Shown here in pieces: positions 1-10,861 of a DNA stretch of 64,000 nucleotides. The translations under genes and the position numbers were made by a program. Position 1 is the stretch's first letter. Every line of letters starts with the position of its first letter. Source of the DNA: Portunus trituberculatus (taxonomy: Eukaryota > Arthropoda > Malacostraca > Decapoda > Portunidae); the NCBI RefSeq assembly GCF_017591435.1, contig NC_059294.1, forward strand, positions 14,838,604-14,902,603. The letters are read 5' to 3'. Below the pieces are notes generated by a model. That model worked only from the letters and a program-made list of their open reading frames with translations. It did not search any database and was not told where the DNA came from.

Positions 1-39
1 AGGTTAACCTCAAAGGTTGCATGGACGGTGTCACGAAAA
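1..39 (+). CDS. Possible partial exon cut by the window edge
   Basis: Bases 1-39 are open in two frames and end at a near-consensus splice donor (GTAAGTG, GT at 40-41). Reading from base 3 gives VNLKGCMDGVTK and leaves one base over, so the donor would be phase 1. A short pattern such as LKGCM resembles the end of laminin-G-type domains, where a conserved Cys follows a Gly, but 12 residues cannot establish a family. The upstream part of any exon lies outside the window. It could equally be chance. Confidence 0.2.
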
Positions 40-400
40 GTAAGTGTTTGTGATTTCTTCTTATGAAATAGAGGTAGTGGGGAACAGCCAGGACGGGAGG
101 GTAAGGCTGTGAAGGCGTTCTAGAGGGAGGCTGTGTTGTTGTTGAGGCTCATAATATTTATATTTTTCCTATCAAACTAATGGCCCGTAAACGGTAATCA
201 AGTTCCGTTCAACACATTAAATTTGAATTCTACTGAGATTACCCAGGATAGATTTTGTTGTGGGAATATATGTCTGAGTTGAGGTGCCCGTAGATGTTGC
301 TATAATTTAAGACGGATGAATAAATGCGCAGACATCTGCGCATTGCTGTCTGTGCAGGAAGAACACTGATTGGTTATGAGAGCGGAGCGTGGGAAAGGAG
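40..400. other. Unique sequence, no gene seen
   Basis: AT-moderate non-repetitive sequence. No splice-bounded open frame, tRNA or repeat is visible apart from the donor at its left edge. Confidence 0.6.
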
Positions 401-401
401 T

Positions 402-700
402 GTGCGTGTGTGTTTCACTGTTTGATGTGCTGCAGTCTCTGACGAGACAGCCAGACGTTACCCTACGGAACGAGCTCAGAGCTCATTATTTCCGATCTTC
501 GGATAGGCCTGAGACCAGGCACACACCACACACCGGGACAACAAGGTCACAACTCCTCGATTTACATCCCTTACCTACTCACTGCTAGGTGAACAGGGGC
601 TACACCTGAAAGGAGACACACCCAAATATCTCCACCCGGCCGGGGAATCGAACCCCGGTCCTCTGGCTTGTGAAGCCAGCGCTCTAACCACTGAGCTACC

Positions 701-704
<4 letters not shown>
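402..704 (-). mobile_element. tRNA-Val(CAC)-derived SINE, copy A
   Basis: The head at 633-704 (reverse strand) folds as a complete cloverleaf: 7-bp acceptor, GCTC/GAGC D stem, anticodon stem CTGGC/GCCAG with loop TTCACAA (anticodon CAC), and a TTCGATT T loop. The pol III A box (TAGCTCAGTGG) and B box (GGTTCGATTCC) are intact. The body runs leftward to about 411 and contains the block GTTCACCTAGCAGTGAGTAG, also found in copies B, C and D. The head lies directly against a (CA)n tract at 703-735. A real tRNA gene would not carry this conserved 220-bp body. Confidence 0.9.

Positions 705-735
<31 letters not shown>
703..735. repeat. (GT)n microsatellite
   Basis: 33 bp, abutting the 5' end of the reverse-strand SINE head. 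Confidence 0.98.
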
Positions 736-737
<2 letters not shown>

Positions 738-890
738 GGGATTTGTTTGTAACTCGTTGAGTTGAGAGTTGAAAGCCTATCACAAAACATAAATAGTCAT
801 ATATCGTTTATTACTACTATTCATTACATACGTACACGCATTATTGATAGGATTTCTTTCTTTTTAAGATCTTGACATGAAGGAATTTAA

Positions 891-915
891 CACACACACA
901 CACACACACACACAC
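891..915. repeat. (CA)n microsatellite
   Basis: 25 bp, ending on the base before the SINE B head. Confidence 0.98.
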
Positions 916-1204
916 GCCCGGTAGCTCAGTGGTTAGAGCGCTGGCTTCACAAGCCAGAGGACCGGGGTTCGATTCTCCGGCCGGGTGGAGATATTTGTGT
1001 GTGTCTCCTTTCACGTGTAGCCCCTGTTCACCTAGCAGTGAGTAGGTACGGGTTGTAAATGGAGGAGTTGTGACCTTGTTGTCCCGGTGTGTGGTGTGTG
1101 CCTGGTCTCAGGCCTATCCGAAGATCGGAAATAATGAGCTCTGAGCTCGTTCCGTAGGGTAACGTCTGGCTGTCTCGTCACAGACTGCAGCAGATCAAAC
1201 AGTG

Positions 1205-1206
<2 letters not shown>
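916..1206 (+). mobile_element. tRNA-Val(CAC)-derived SINE, copy B
   Basis: The tRNA head at 916-987 is 72 nt. Its anticodon CAC is at 948-950 and its T loop TTCGATT at 968-974. It differs from copy C by one base (T at 976, turning a T-stem pair into a wobble). The body carries the CACCTAGCAGTGAGTAGG block at 1030-1047, then the CCGAAGATCGG and GAGCTCTGAGCTCG motifs, and ends in CAGTGAAAC running into (AC)n. Copies A and B face opposite ways, with their heads about 210 bp apart. Confidence 0.92.

Positions 1207-1264
<58 letters not shown>
1207..1264. repeat. (AC)n(AG)n compound tail of SINE B
   Basis: 41 bp of AC followed by 18 bp of AG. It starts inside the 3' end of the SINE, so it probably grew from the SINE tail. 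Confidence 0.95.
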
Positions 1265-1665
1265 CAGTAGTACGTGATTAGGAAGGTTCATAAGGGAAAA
1301 AAGAGAGTTCGGTGAAAGGTGTGTGGTTGGGAAGGCCGGGGCGGGAGAAATATAATGCAATCTCGACGAAAACAAGAGGCTATTTTTGAAGTGTCCCAAA
1401 GGTGAATGAGTTACTGCCAGGTGTGGTTTCAGGTGCAAATGAGAAGGTGACAGTTAACAGTGAAGTACAAATATTTGAAGATCTTTCTTTTTGTTTATTA
1501 TTTAGTATCATTATTCACTTATTTGTTTTATTTTGCGAGAAGAGGGACAACAATATCAGGGTACTTGGAAATAATTGCGTTTGTGAGTGTGGAAGTTGAG
1601 TATACCATGGATGACAGCGAGATGAGTCAGGGGAGAACATTAGGCAGAGTGATTTACCAGCGACG
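1265..1665. other. Unique sequence, no gene seen
   Basis: About 400 bp without repeats. The overlapping short frames at 1402-1690 have no splice context and are not called. Confidence 0.55.
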
Positions 1666-1906
1666 TACTATACATTTCAGCGGTGGATAAACGGTGTTTT
1701 TCGCAAATATCTCCTAAACGAATCGTTGGATGAGTATGATATTTCAACACACTACCTTGAACATCCGTTCGTAATTTATGGTTAACATACCACAGTGCTA
1801 TATGTGTTATGTGAGGAGTTCACTGAGTGATATTACGCCTAATCCAGTCATCATATCAAAGGTGTTATACAGAATAGGACGAGTGTGGGGTACTCATCTA
1901 ACCCCT

Positions 1907-1929
1907 CCACCACCACCACCACCACCACC
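1907..1929. repeat. (CCA)n microsatellite
   Basis: 23 bp, inside the spacer of the inverted-repeat element. Confidence 0.9.
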
Positions 1930-2786
1930 CTGAAGAACCCCCAGACTACTCCTTCTCTACCCCAGTATCGCATGACCCTCTTCCCCGCTTCCTTCTTCAC
2001 CCCTTATTCACACCATCAGCCTTCCACCTTTGATTTTCTTTATTGTAATTACATACGTATAGGTATAATAGTTACATACATATCATACATTAATGATATT
2101 ATTTAATACAATTGCTGGTATATGTGGACATGAAAACCAGAGTGGGTCAAACGACCGTGAAAGCAATAGCTAATTCCGCTGTTAATGGCCGTATAGCTGA
2201 ATAATAAGCAACTTATCTAACAACAAAATATTATATATAAGCTGGACCACTTTTTATGATCAATAGGTAGACAGTACGTAATAAGAGTATCAACTTTTCC
2301 TAACAGTAGAAGGTCCAGGTCACAGGTAATTCCAGCACATCATGTTCACATGGTTGACCATAACGACTGCAAACATGGCTCTTCTATATACTACACGTAA
2401 ACGTGCTGTTGTACAGTAATTATCAACGTGAACCACTTCTTGCCTTCATGAAATTGTACCATACTCGTTAATAATCATATCTATACATACACACTTACAG
2501 AACATTATAATGTATAAATACAGTGGTGGGAGAAGTAGGGAGGGACACAGGAGTGAGGGAGGCGAGGAGCTAGGGAGAGGAGAGGAGGGATAAAGAGGGC
2601 GAGAACTTCCGAGACGGGGGAGACGTAGTAGTGGTTAGGAATGGTTTGGGTGTGTGTGTGGGGGGGCCACACTTTCATTCGAATGCGTCAACATGACTCG
2701 TCGGCTTTGTGTTATTTTTCACGAGTAAACTCCTCACATAACACATATAGCACTGTGGTATGTTAACCATAAATTACGAACGGATG

Positions 2787-2872
2787 TTCAAGGTAGTGTG
2801 TTGAAATATCATACTCATCCAACGATTCGTTCAAGGTAGTGTGTTGAAATATCATACTCATCCAACGATTCG
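2787..2872. repeat. 43-bp tandem duplication in the right arm
   Basis: Two identical 43-bp units starting TTCAAGGTAGTGTG. The left arm contains the unit once, which exactly accounts for the 43-bp length difference between the arms. Confidence 0.9.
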
Positions 2873-3183
2873 TTTAGGAGATATCTGCAAAAAACACCGT
2901 TTGTCCACCGCTGAAATGTATAGTAGGATAGTGCTACTGGAATTGCAAAGGAGAGGTGTTGTCTTTGTAGTGAAGTGGCTGGATGTTTAGATATGTGAGG
3001 CAAATGTTCAAATACTGGAATATCAATGACTGCACGCAAATTACGGACTATTTTAATCTGATACAACCACTCCACCTAATGAAGAGGAAAGAACTGCTGG
3101 TTTTCACACGCTGACCTTCTTATGTCAATTTCTCCAGTATTCCCTAGTTTGTTCACTTAGTCAACGCTTCATTACATTGTCAG

Positions 3184-3184
<1 letters not shown>

Positions 3185-3250
<66 letters not shown>

Positions 3251-3267
3251 CGTGCGTGCGTGTGTGT
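3185..3267. repeat. (TG)n with GTGC variant
   Basis: 62 bp of perfect TG, then four GTGC-type units, then TG again. Confidence 0.97.
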
Positions 3268-3955
3268 ACGAAATTTTGTTTTCAATTTTATGTCATCTTT
3301 AGTTAGAAATATGTGTATTTTTTTAAACAACAAAATACTTCATGGTTCTTTGAGTTGCTGGCACATCTATGACCGTGAGATGTATTACGTGTACATCTGT
3401 TCAAAGTGGTACAATAAATAAATTACGTGTTGGGAGTTGGAGATTGCCCGCACTTAACTTGTTTATACGGCATTATAGTTAGCACACAAGGAAAATTCAA
3501 GCAAAGAAGTCAGCAGATAAAGGCTCTCGGAGACCATAACAATTATTACCACCTTATCACCGTCTTTGTGTATAGTCTTGCTCCCTCTTGAACCTTCCGT
3601 CGTCCGCGCAGGGCAGAGCACGAGGCAGGGATGGGGAGAGGATCGAGGGACGCGGGTGCAGACTGACTTTGAATGATGGGTCTAATCACTTCCCGCTCAT
3701 CCATCACCCCATGTACAGACCGAGGCCTAAGGGACGCAACAATAGACCAGGATTAGCTACAGGAGACAACACAAGGGGGAGAACTAGAGATGAGATGGAG
3801 AGAAAACGTGAGGCGAGGGGGAGGATCGCAAGGGAATGGCATGGTAGGGGGGTATGAAGATGATCCTGTGTTATTTTTGCCTCCCATTCCGTGCGTGGTT
3901 GTTCAGTGTTATTGGACATACGGAGCCGGGGAAAAATGTAAAGCTAGCGCGCTTG

Positions 3956-3957
<2 letters not shown>
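3268..3957. other. Unique sequence, no gene seen
   Basis: Non-repetitive. The part at 3590-3870 is GC- and purine-richer and therefore open in more than one frame, on both strands. That argues against real coding. Confidence 0.5.
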
Positions 3958-4038
<81 letters not shown>

Positions 4039-4049
4039 CACACACACAC

Positions 4050-4125
<76 letters not shown>
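3958..4125. repeat. (CA)n(GA)n compound microsatellite
   Basis: About 93 bp of CA with a single GCA interruption at 4038, passing into about 70 bp of GA. Confidence 0.98.
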
Positions 4126-4126
<1 letters not shown>

Positions 4127-5282
4127 TGCGTTGAAAACCATTTATCTGTCACCGGGTAGGGCTTCCTTCCAGTGAATTTATTTCCATTATTGTTACTGAT
4201 GACTTGGAGCTTTTTTTTCGAGACACTCTTCTGGGAATTAGCGGCTGTCGGACTCGATCATTATACGTGGCATCTTGACTTCATTCCTTTTTTCAGGTTC
4301 AGTGACTTAAGGCCGTTTAGGTTTTTCTCTATGATCAGGTGTCTTCTGATTGCAGAGACTTCAGAATGCTTGCTATCGTATTTCAACGTTTTATACAAGA
4401 TCACTGTTACAGGCCTACACTCGCTGGAGGTTTATATAGTTATTGTTTCTCTAAGCCAGCCAAAATTTCATGACAACAGACTAACTACGTAATATGTAAC
4501 TTAATTACTATAAATTTTCATGTAAGTATATTCATTCCATATCGTGCAACTTTTATCTCGCGAAGGTCAACTTATCTTGGTTAAGAATCACTAAATTAAA
4601 AGTTCCATGAGTGAGACACAGGATGTGATGTTGTGATCCACAGATCCGTGGGTGGACTGCGATCCTTGTTACTTGTTTGTTGTACGGTAACCACGTAACG
4701 CCAACAGGACGTGATAAGCCAGACTGCGGTGTGGCTTGAATGTGGTTGGTTGGTTTAATTGGTCTTAGGCCGGCCAGCAAACCTCTAAGTCAAGGGACTA
4801 GCGGAGGGGTGTGGTCTTGTAATTATAAGATAAGGAAGCAGTAAATAGCGTTTACCATAGTGCCTCCTCGAGCGAGTGACCAGTATGTAGTGAACCTCCT
4901 TTCCCTGCCGCCCTTAGATCGTCGCATTCCTCTCCTTTCCTCTCTTCCTTTCCTTATTCCTCACTCCCTCCCCATTCTGCCTTCTCTCTGTTATCTCTCC
5001 CCCCTCCAGCCACTCTCCTTCTGGTCACCATAAACCACATAAGTAAGTGGTTCTCGTAACGTGGTAATGACGGACCACCTGACGGACCCTCATTAAACAT
5101 AAGTAATCCCACCGACCAGCATGACGGTGAAAAGGTAAAATTGCACCGTACGGTGATGGATGTGACGGCTGCCGCGGACAGGTGAAGCCCTCCCGCAGAT
5201 ACCGTGTTGGGGGTCCACGTATTATCTGCAAGAAATAGCGTTATCGTCGTTCTCTTCCTCATTTTTATTATCACCACTGCCA
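4126..5282. other. Unique sequence, no gene seen
   Basis: Over 1.1 kb without tandem repeats. A 106-codon open frame at 4172-4492 starts at GTG, has no splice or promoter context and resembles nothing known to me. Confidence 0.5.
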
Positions 5283-5487
5283 TTAATCCCTTCAGTACCA
5301 TGACACATTTTTACTTTGAAATTTTGTACGATTAGACCATTTTATATTACATTAGGAAGGGTCTATGGAGGTCAGAAAATTAATGGCCAGAATCTTCACT
5401 ATTTTGATCCCCATATAATTTTCTGAAGCTGTATAAAATCACCAAATAGTAATCAGAATAAATATGAAAACGTACTGAAGGAGTTAA
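5283..5487 (-). mobile_element. TTAA-flanked MITE, copy 1
   Basis: 205 bp bounded by TTAA at both ends, with terminal inverted repeats of the form CCCTTCAGTACNRTGA. Inverted relative to copies 2 and 3. Internal blocks GGAAGGGTCTATGGAGG and TATAAAATCACCAAATAGTA match the other copies. A TTAA target and termini beginning CCC/TCC are features of piggyBac-type elements, so a non-autonomous piggyBac MITE is the best inference. No coding capacity. Confidence 0.85.
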
Positions 5488-5919
5488 GAGGAGAAAGAAA
5501 GTGACATCTTGCCGAATTTTCTGAATCACCCATTCATTTCAATGCTTATGTAGAAAGTTATATGGTTTTTTTTTTTTTGTCTGGAAAATATCACGAAGTT
5601 GCTAGTTAGATCTTTGCCGCCCACCTTAGACATTTTAACTCCCCCTTCTCGTTGTATTGTCCTCATTCCTACCCAGTGGTACCCCTCTGTTGCTTCCTAA
5701 TACCCATTCCGCGTGTCCGTCAGGCAGACAGGCGCTCTACCTCATACCCAAATCCATAATTATTGCCTAGTCCGGAGGGAGACTAGGGAGGGTTTGTGTC
5801 AGGGCGCTCTGAGGTGGGCGCGGCGACAGGCTATAGTTGACCGTCTTTCGATCACACTATATCGTGGATTTTATTACTTAAATTTCAGACAAGCGCTGAC
5901 AGCTATTTAGGCTCTGCAT

Positions 5920-5921
<2 letters not shown>
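5488..5921. other. Unique sequence, no gene seen
   Basis: AT-rich with a short T run near 5565. No supportable gene. Confidence 0.5.

Positions 5922-6006
<85 letters not shown>
5922..6006. repeat. (GA)n microsatellite
   Basis: 85 bp, perfect. Confidence 0.98.
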
Positions 6007-6009
<3 letters not shown>

Positions 6010-6286
6010 GAAGATATATAGACAGACTTACATAGACAGTCATATAAACAAACATCTGGATAAAACATATATTTAGTGAGCAGGCATAGAAAAAAAACTC
6101 AATGTGAAGCATTTTTCCCTCATTGTTTATAGAGTGGAAAGGAGTCAACCGATTATCGTGTGGGATGAAGTCGTTGTAAAAAGTGTTGGGGCAAAGAAAG
6201 GCACAGTACTGAATGCCTCAGATCTCAGGAGGTGCGTCTTCCCATCAGAGCGGCTGACTCATCAATCATTCAGTTCCCATTTGCAT

Positions 6287-6585
6287 TGAGAGTGTTATTC
6301 GGAGAGTGACATTTGGTGAACGAGGTGGAGGAAGAAGAGACACAAGAGGAGGAGGAGGAGAAAGAGAAGAGTGAAGAAGGTGAAACTAATACATGCAGTA
6401 ACTATATTGTTTGAACACTTTGAAGCTTGATTTTAGCACTGAGAGTGTTATTTGAAGTAAGGACATTAATTTTGGTGAACGAGGAGGAAGAAGAGACACA
6501 AGAGGAGAAGAGGAGTGAGGAAGATGAAAGTAATACATGTAGTAACTATTGTTTTAACACGTCGAAGTTTAATTTTAGTACTGAT
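6287..6585. repeat. 153-bp tandem duplication (minisatellite dimer)
   Basis: Two diverged copies, 6287-6439 and 6440 to about 6585, each starting TGAGAGTGTTATT and containing GGTGAACGAGG, a GAAGAAGAGACACAAGAGGA block and AATACATG-AGTAACTAT. The second copy is a few bases shorter. Confidence 0.85.
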
Positions 6586-6790
6586 TATGTGTGGTGAAAA
6601 TCGTGATGGTGTAGAAGGGCAAAATAAAAAGTTTGATCAGATGATAAGGCGGGAAATATATTGGTTGTGATGGATGAGAGTCGAGTGAGGATGGCGGACG
6701 TTGAGGAATAATAACAATTCAACAGGCCAGGTTCATAGTGCGCTCGTTCATTCCAGCTGGCGAGTCTGTAACGTCACCTGTCTCATTTGC

Positions 6791-6974
<184 letters not shown>

Positions 6975-7030
6975 AGGTAATTAAGTTTGAAAATTAGCAC
7001 ACATAAGGAGTATAGTTATTTGCTGCCTCT

Positions 7031-7127
7031 TCCTTTCCTTTTCTTTTCTTTTCTCTTCTTTCCTTTCCTTTCCTTTCCTTTCCTTTCCTTTCCTTTCCTT
7101 TCCTTTCCTCTCCTCTCCTTTCCTTCT
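7031..7127. repeat. (TTTCC)n pentanucleotide repeat
   Basis: About 97 bp. The core from 7060 to 7108 is nearly perfect TTTCC; both ends decay to TTTTC and CTCTC variants. Confidence 0.95.
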
Positions 7128-7830
7128 CTCGCTCCTCCACATCATTTCATTGTTTTTTTCCCACTACCCTTTCACTTTCCTTGTTTTACCTCACTACATT
7201 CCTGTTCTCAATTAAACTTGTACACAGTTATCATGCACATCAGCATTGATTCTGATATATTGGCTGTGGTAAACGGAGTCAACGGCGTGGGTTCACAAGA
7301 CACTGAAAATTGATGATTCAATCTACATATAAGAGCGCCGGGCCGCCTGCCTCACGCCGGCATGCATAATGGAGACGACGGGGGAGGTGGCCTGGCCGGG
7401 AGAAGGACTGCCAGGCTTCTGTTGTTCTTCAAAACTACTTATTCAAGACAGGTAGTGGGGGGCTCTCGCTTGCACCTCTTCCGTCCCACCTTCCTCCCAC
7501 TTTCCTCCCACCTTCCTTTCATGCAGCTACGTTCACTGTCTCACCCACCTACCCCACCCCTCTCCTCTCATCCGCCTGTACCTTCTCGCCAGCTCATTCT
7601 GCTTGCCTGCTTCAAACTGCCTTGCCACGCCGCATGACGCTTTACTCCAGAAGTGACAGTTTTTCGAGGAATTCTTCATTCACATCTCGCCGTTTTGTTC
7701 TCGGCACAGCGAGGGAATGTGGCCCATGTGAAGTGTTTGACTTTCTTCCCTGCCTCCCGCGAGACCCGAAAAGAGCAACCTCAGAAACATTGAGGATAGC
7801 AGTATGCACCAGTTAGTCGTATTCGCAATG

Positions 7831-7832
<2 letters not shown>
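7128..7832. other. Unique C-rich sequence, no gene recognised
   Basis: Contains a CpG-rich patch at 7330-7400. Short frames at 7362-7637 and 7622-7816 are open, but they lack splice support and recognisable motifs. Confidence 0.5.
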
Positions 7833-7922
<90 letters not shown>

Positions 7923-7938
7923 TGAGTGAGTGAGTGAG
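7833..7938. repeat. (TG)n(TGAG)n compound repeat
   Basis: 88 bp of perfect TG, then about 4.5 TGAG units. Confidence 0.98.
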
Positions 7939-8535
7939 GTGAGGCACCCTTGGTTTTCTCTTCGGCAGGCATCTCAAAGCGCTGCTCTTGGCCATACTGG
8001 GTAGGAACGGTATCCAATATTTATTTCTCTTTCTCCATTCTGCATGTGCCGCGTCCCAGGGCTCGCGGTGGCACAAAGAAATCAATAAATATTCATACCA
8101 CCTTCTCGCAGCTGCCAGTCAGTCACCCTTGCCACCCTCACACCCCCGTCACAGGTTCGTTGCAGTACCTCCCAAACCTGCCACTCCTTGTAATAGGGGT
8201 CCCGGCGGCTTCTGGATTACACCCGCCTCGCTTCATTTGCCTCCAATGCGTCACTCATCAGCGGCGCCTCCGTCCATACACACAGACCCGCGACGACCCT
8301 CAATACGACTCAATACGACCCAACCTTCACATTATCCGGGCCTGCACGCCGTCTTCACGATTCGCTAAACCTATTTTCAAGTTTAGTCCTACTTTCAACC
8401 CACCGCTGCCGCTTTTGCCATGTTTGAACCCCGGAAATTTATTAGCGGTTTTCGAGGTTTGAGTGTCCTTGAAAATTCCTGTTTGTGGTTAGGCCTGTCT
8501 TGAAAGAGAGATTTGAGGGCTCACTCACTGCACGT

Positions 8536-8538
<3 letters not shown>
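7939..8538. other. Unique C-rich sequence, no gene recognised
   Basis: Two + strand frames (7950-8462 and 7988-8368) are open together. That is the expected result of stop-poor, C-rich composition rather than coding. A tandem CAATACGACT/CAATACGACC pair lies at 8300-8320. Confidence 0.5.

Positions 8539-8610
<72 letters not shown>
8539..8610. repeat. (GA)n microsatellite
   Basis: 72 bp. Forms an inverted pair with the CT tract at 8728, separated by 117 bp. Confidence 0.98.
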
Positions 8611-8614
<4 letters not shown>

Positions 8615-8725
8615 TCGTCAGGGTTGTGAAAGGAATGAAAAGAAAATCTTCTCCCTCACCTCGTATTCTTAAACATTTACAGCCCTTTATTTTCCTTGCC
8701 TCTTTTCTCCCTTTATCCTTCTCTC

Positions 8726-8727
<2 letters not shown>

Positions 8728-8800
<73 letters not shown>
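8728..8800. repeat. (CT)n microsatellite
   Basis: 73 bp perfect, followed by a decayed CCTCTC stretch. Confidence 0.98.
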
Positions 8801-8804
<4 letters not shown>

Positions 8805-8810
8805 TCTCTC

Positions 8811-9183
8811 TTCCATTTCTAAACCATCTTTCTTTCCCCCTCATCTTTTTTCCCTCATTCTTCCCTCTCCCCACCATTTCTTTCTTCCTTAAATGTCCGT
8901 AAACCATCTTCACTTATTTATGTATCCTTAACTTATTCTTAACTACTATTTCTAAGCTTACAGTCCTTTCATTTACTTTTCCCCAATTTTATCTTTCTCA
9001 TCTCTTCTCTTTTTCTTCTTAATCTTTCTGAATCCTTTCATAGACATCTTTCCCCTCACTTCCTTCGCTTCCTTTCTCCTTCCATTTGTTCGTAGGGAAA
9101 AGGAGAGGAGGAGAGGAACGCTTGGATGGACAGTGTGTGTAGATTTTCTTTATGGATCACCGGCGAAAGATATCTTGCATTGT

Positions 9184-9184
<1 letters not shown>
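8811..9184. other. Pyrimidine-rich unique sequence
   Basis: No gene seen. The T/C bias continues from the adjoining CT tract to about 9080. Confidence 0.5.

Positions 9185-9249
<65 letters not shown>
9185..9249. repeat. (AG)n microsatellite
   Basis: 65 bp, perfect. Confidence 0.98.
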
Positions 9250-9254
<5 letters not shown>

Positions 9255-10148
9255 GGACTGAAACATAAAATTAACAGGGAAAGAAAACAAGAAACACAAC
9301 TGGAAAAAGGGAAAATAAAACAGAGAACCATTCTTCGCTTTGAAAAGTGGAGTTCACGTCGTAAATGTTTCTCGTTGTCTGCGACTAAATTATCTCCTGG
9401 TAAAAATTCAGTTTCCTCCGGCCTGCGGGATCAGGGGGTCACCCGGCTGTAGCGCCCCGTGAATTTTCATTTAGGAGAACACTGGAAGAAACTATTGGGA
9501 AGGAAGGAAGGATGGAAGGATACGTGCGGAAAGACGAGGGGAAGGTAGGACAGAATTGGAAAAGTGAAGGAAATTTTTTTGAAATGAATTACAAGGATAA
9601 ATGGAAGAAACGAGAAGGGGAAGGAGGAGATGGAAATGGAGGAAAAAAATTGAAATAGATTGGAAGGATAAATGTGCGAAATGATAAAGAGAATGGAGGG
9701 AAGGAATGGAGAATGGGAGAAAGGCTCTGAAATAGATTTATAAGGAGATTCTTAGGAGAATGACAGAAAGAATAAGAAATGGAGAAAAAGCAGTTTGGAA
9801 TCGGAACTATAAATATAGAGTATACATAGGGAAAAGGAAGGAAAGAATGAAAAATGAAAAAAAGAACTTTGGAATATAACATACCAGGAGATAAGAAAGT
9901 GGAATTGAACCAAAAGAAAAGGATTGAAGAGAGGGAATGATTTTTGGATTTCAAATTGGAATAGAAATGGAATAAGAAAGAAATTGATAAAAAAAGGAGA
10001 AAAATATTCGTAAGATTTTCAAATTAGAGACCAGGAAAGAGGAGTGAAGGAGATGTAACAGAAGAAGAAAAACTATGAAGGGAAGAGGAAATATTAAGAG
10101 AATGATAAAATTTTTGAATATAGAGGAAAATATAGAGGAACAAATAGC

Positions 10149-10152
<4 letters not shown>

Positions 10153-10216
<64 letters not shown>
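10153..10216. repeat. (GA)n microsatellite
   Basis: 64 bp. Confidence 0.98.
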
Positions 10217-10219
<3 letters not shown>

Positions 10220-10568
10220 GGAAATAGAAGAAAAAAATATCCATAGAAAAGCTTTTACAGGCAAAATAAAAGCCATGGAAAGAAATAGGTAAAAAAAAAA
10301 AATTGAAAGACGTTAACGAAATGGAAGAGGAGAGAGAAGGAAGACGAAGGAAAAATGATGATTAAGGGAAGGAAAGAAACGGGAAGTCTTAAAGGCGATG
10401 GAAGAAGGTACCACAGACGGGACGGGAAGAAAACAGCGGGAGGTGGAAGAAAAGCACAGGACGGAAGGAAGAGAGGAGAAGGATTTTAGGAGGAGTAGGA
10501 AGAGGAGGAGGTTGTGGTGGTGGAAAAGGAGGAGGAGAAGGAGAGGGAGGATTTGATGGTGTTAGTAG

Positions 10569-10619
10569 AGGAGGAGGAGGAGGAGGAGGAGGAGGAGGAG
10601 GAGGAGGAGGAGGAGGAGG
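10569..10619. repeat. (GGA)n microsatellite
   Basis: 51 bp, 17 units, ending in GGTGGTGG. Confidence 0.97.
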
Positions 10620-10711
10620 TGGTGGTAGTGGAAAAGGAAAAGGGGAGGACATTGGGAAGAAGGAAGAGTAAAAGGAGGAGGTTGTATTAGTGGAAGAAAA
10701 GTTGGAAGAGC

Positions 10712-10861
10712 AGGAGGAGGAGGAGGAGGAGGAGGAGGAGGAGGAGGAGGAGGAGGAGGAGGAGGAGGAGGAGGAGGAGGAAGAAGAAGAAGAAGATGAA
10801 GAAGAAGAAGAAGAAGAAGAAGAAGAAGAAGAAGAAGAAGAAGAAGAAGAAGAAGAAGAAA
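10712..10861. repeat. (GGA)n(AGA)n compound repeat
   Basis: About 70 bp of GGA changing to about 80 bp of AGA with one GAT interruption near 10796. All purine except that T. Confidence 0.97.

Larger units (their letters stand above)
1666..2925. mobile_element. Inverted-repeat (foldback-like) element
   Basis: The left arm 1666-1820 (155 bp) is repeated in inverted orientation at 2728-2925, with only a few mismatches. The right arm is longer (198 bp) because a 43-bp unit is tandemly duplicated inside it (2787-2829 and 2830-2872). The 907-bp spacer has no transposase-like open frame. No target-site duplication is evident at the outer ends. This could be a non-autonomous foldback/MITE-type transposon or an inverted duplication of another repeat. 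The arms are established by direct comparison; the class is inference. Confidence 0.75.
9470..10860. other. Kilobase-scale purine-rich domain
   Basis: The + strand is dominated by A and G for about 1.4 kb (GGAA, GAAAGG and GGA motifs), enclosing perfect GA and GGA tracts. The reverse strand therefore has long T/C-coded open frames that are not genes. It looks like decayed simple repeats. Confidence 0.8.

Noticed and set aside
7950..8462. 170-codon + strand frame
   Set aside because: A second + frame over the same bases is also open, as expected for C-rich stop-poor DNA, and no motif is recognisable.
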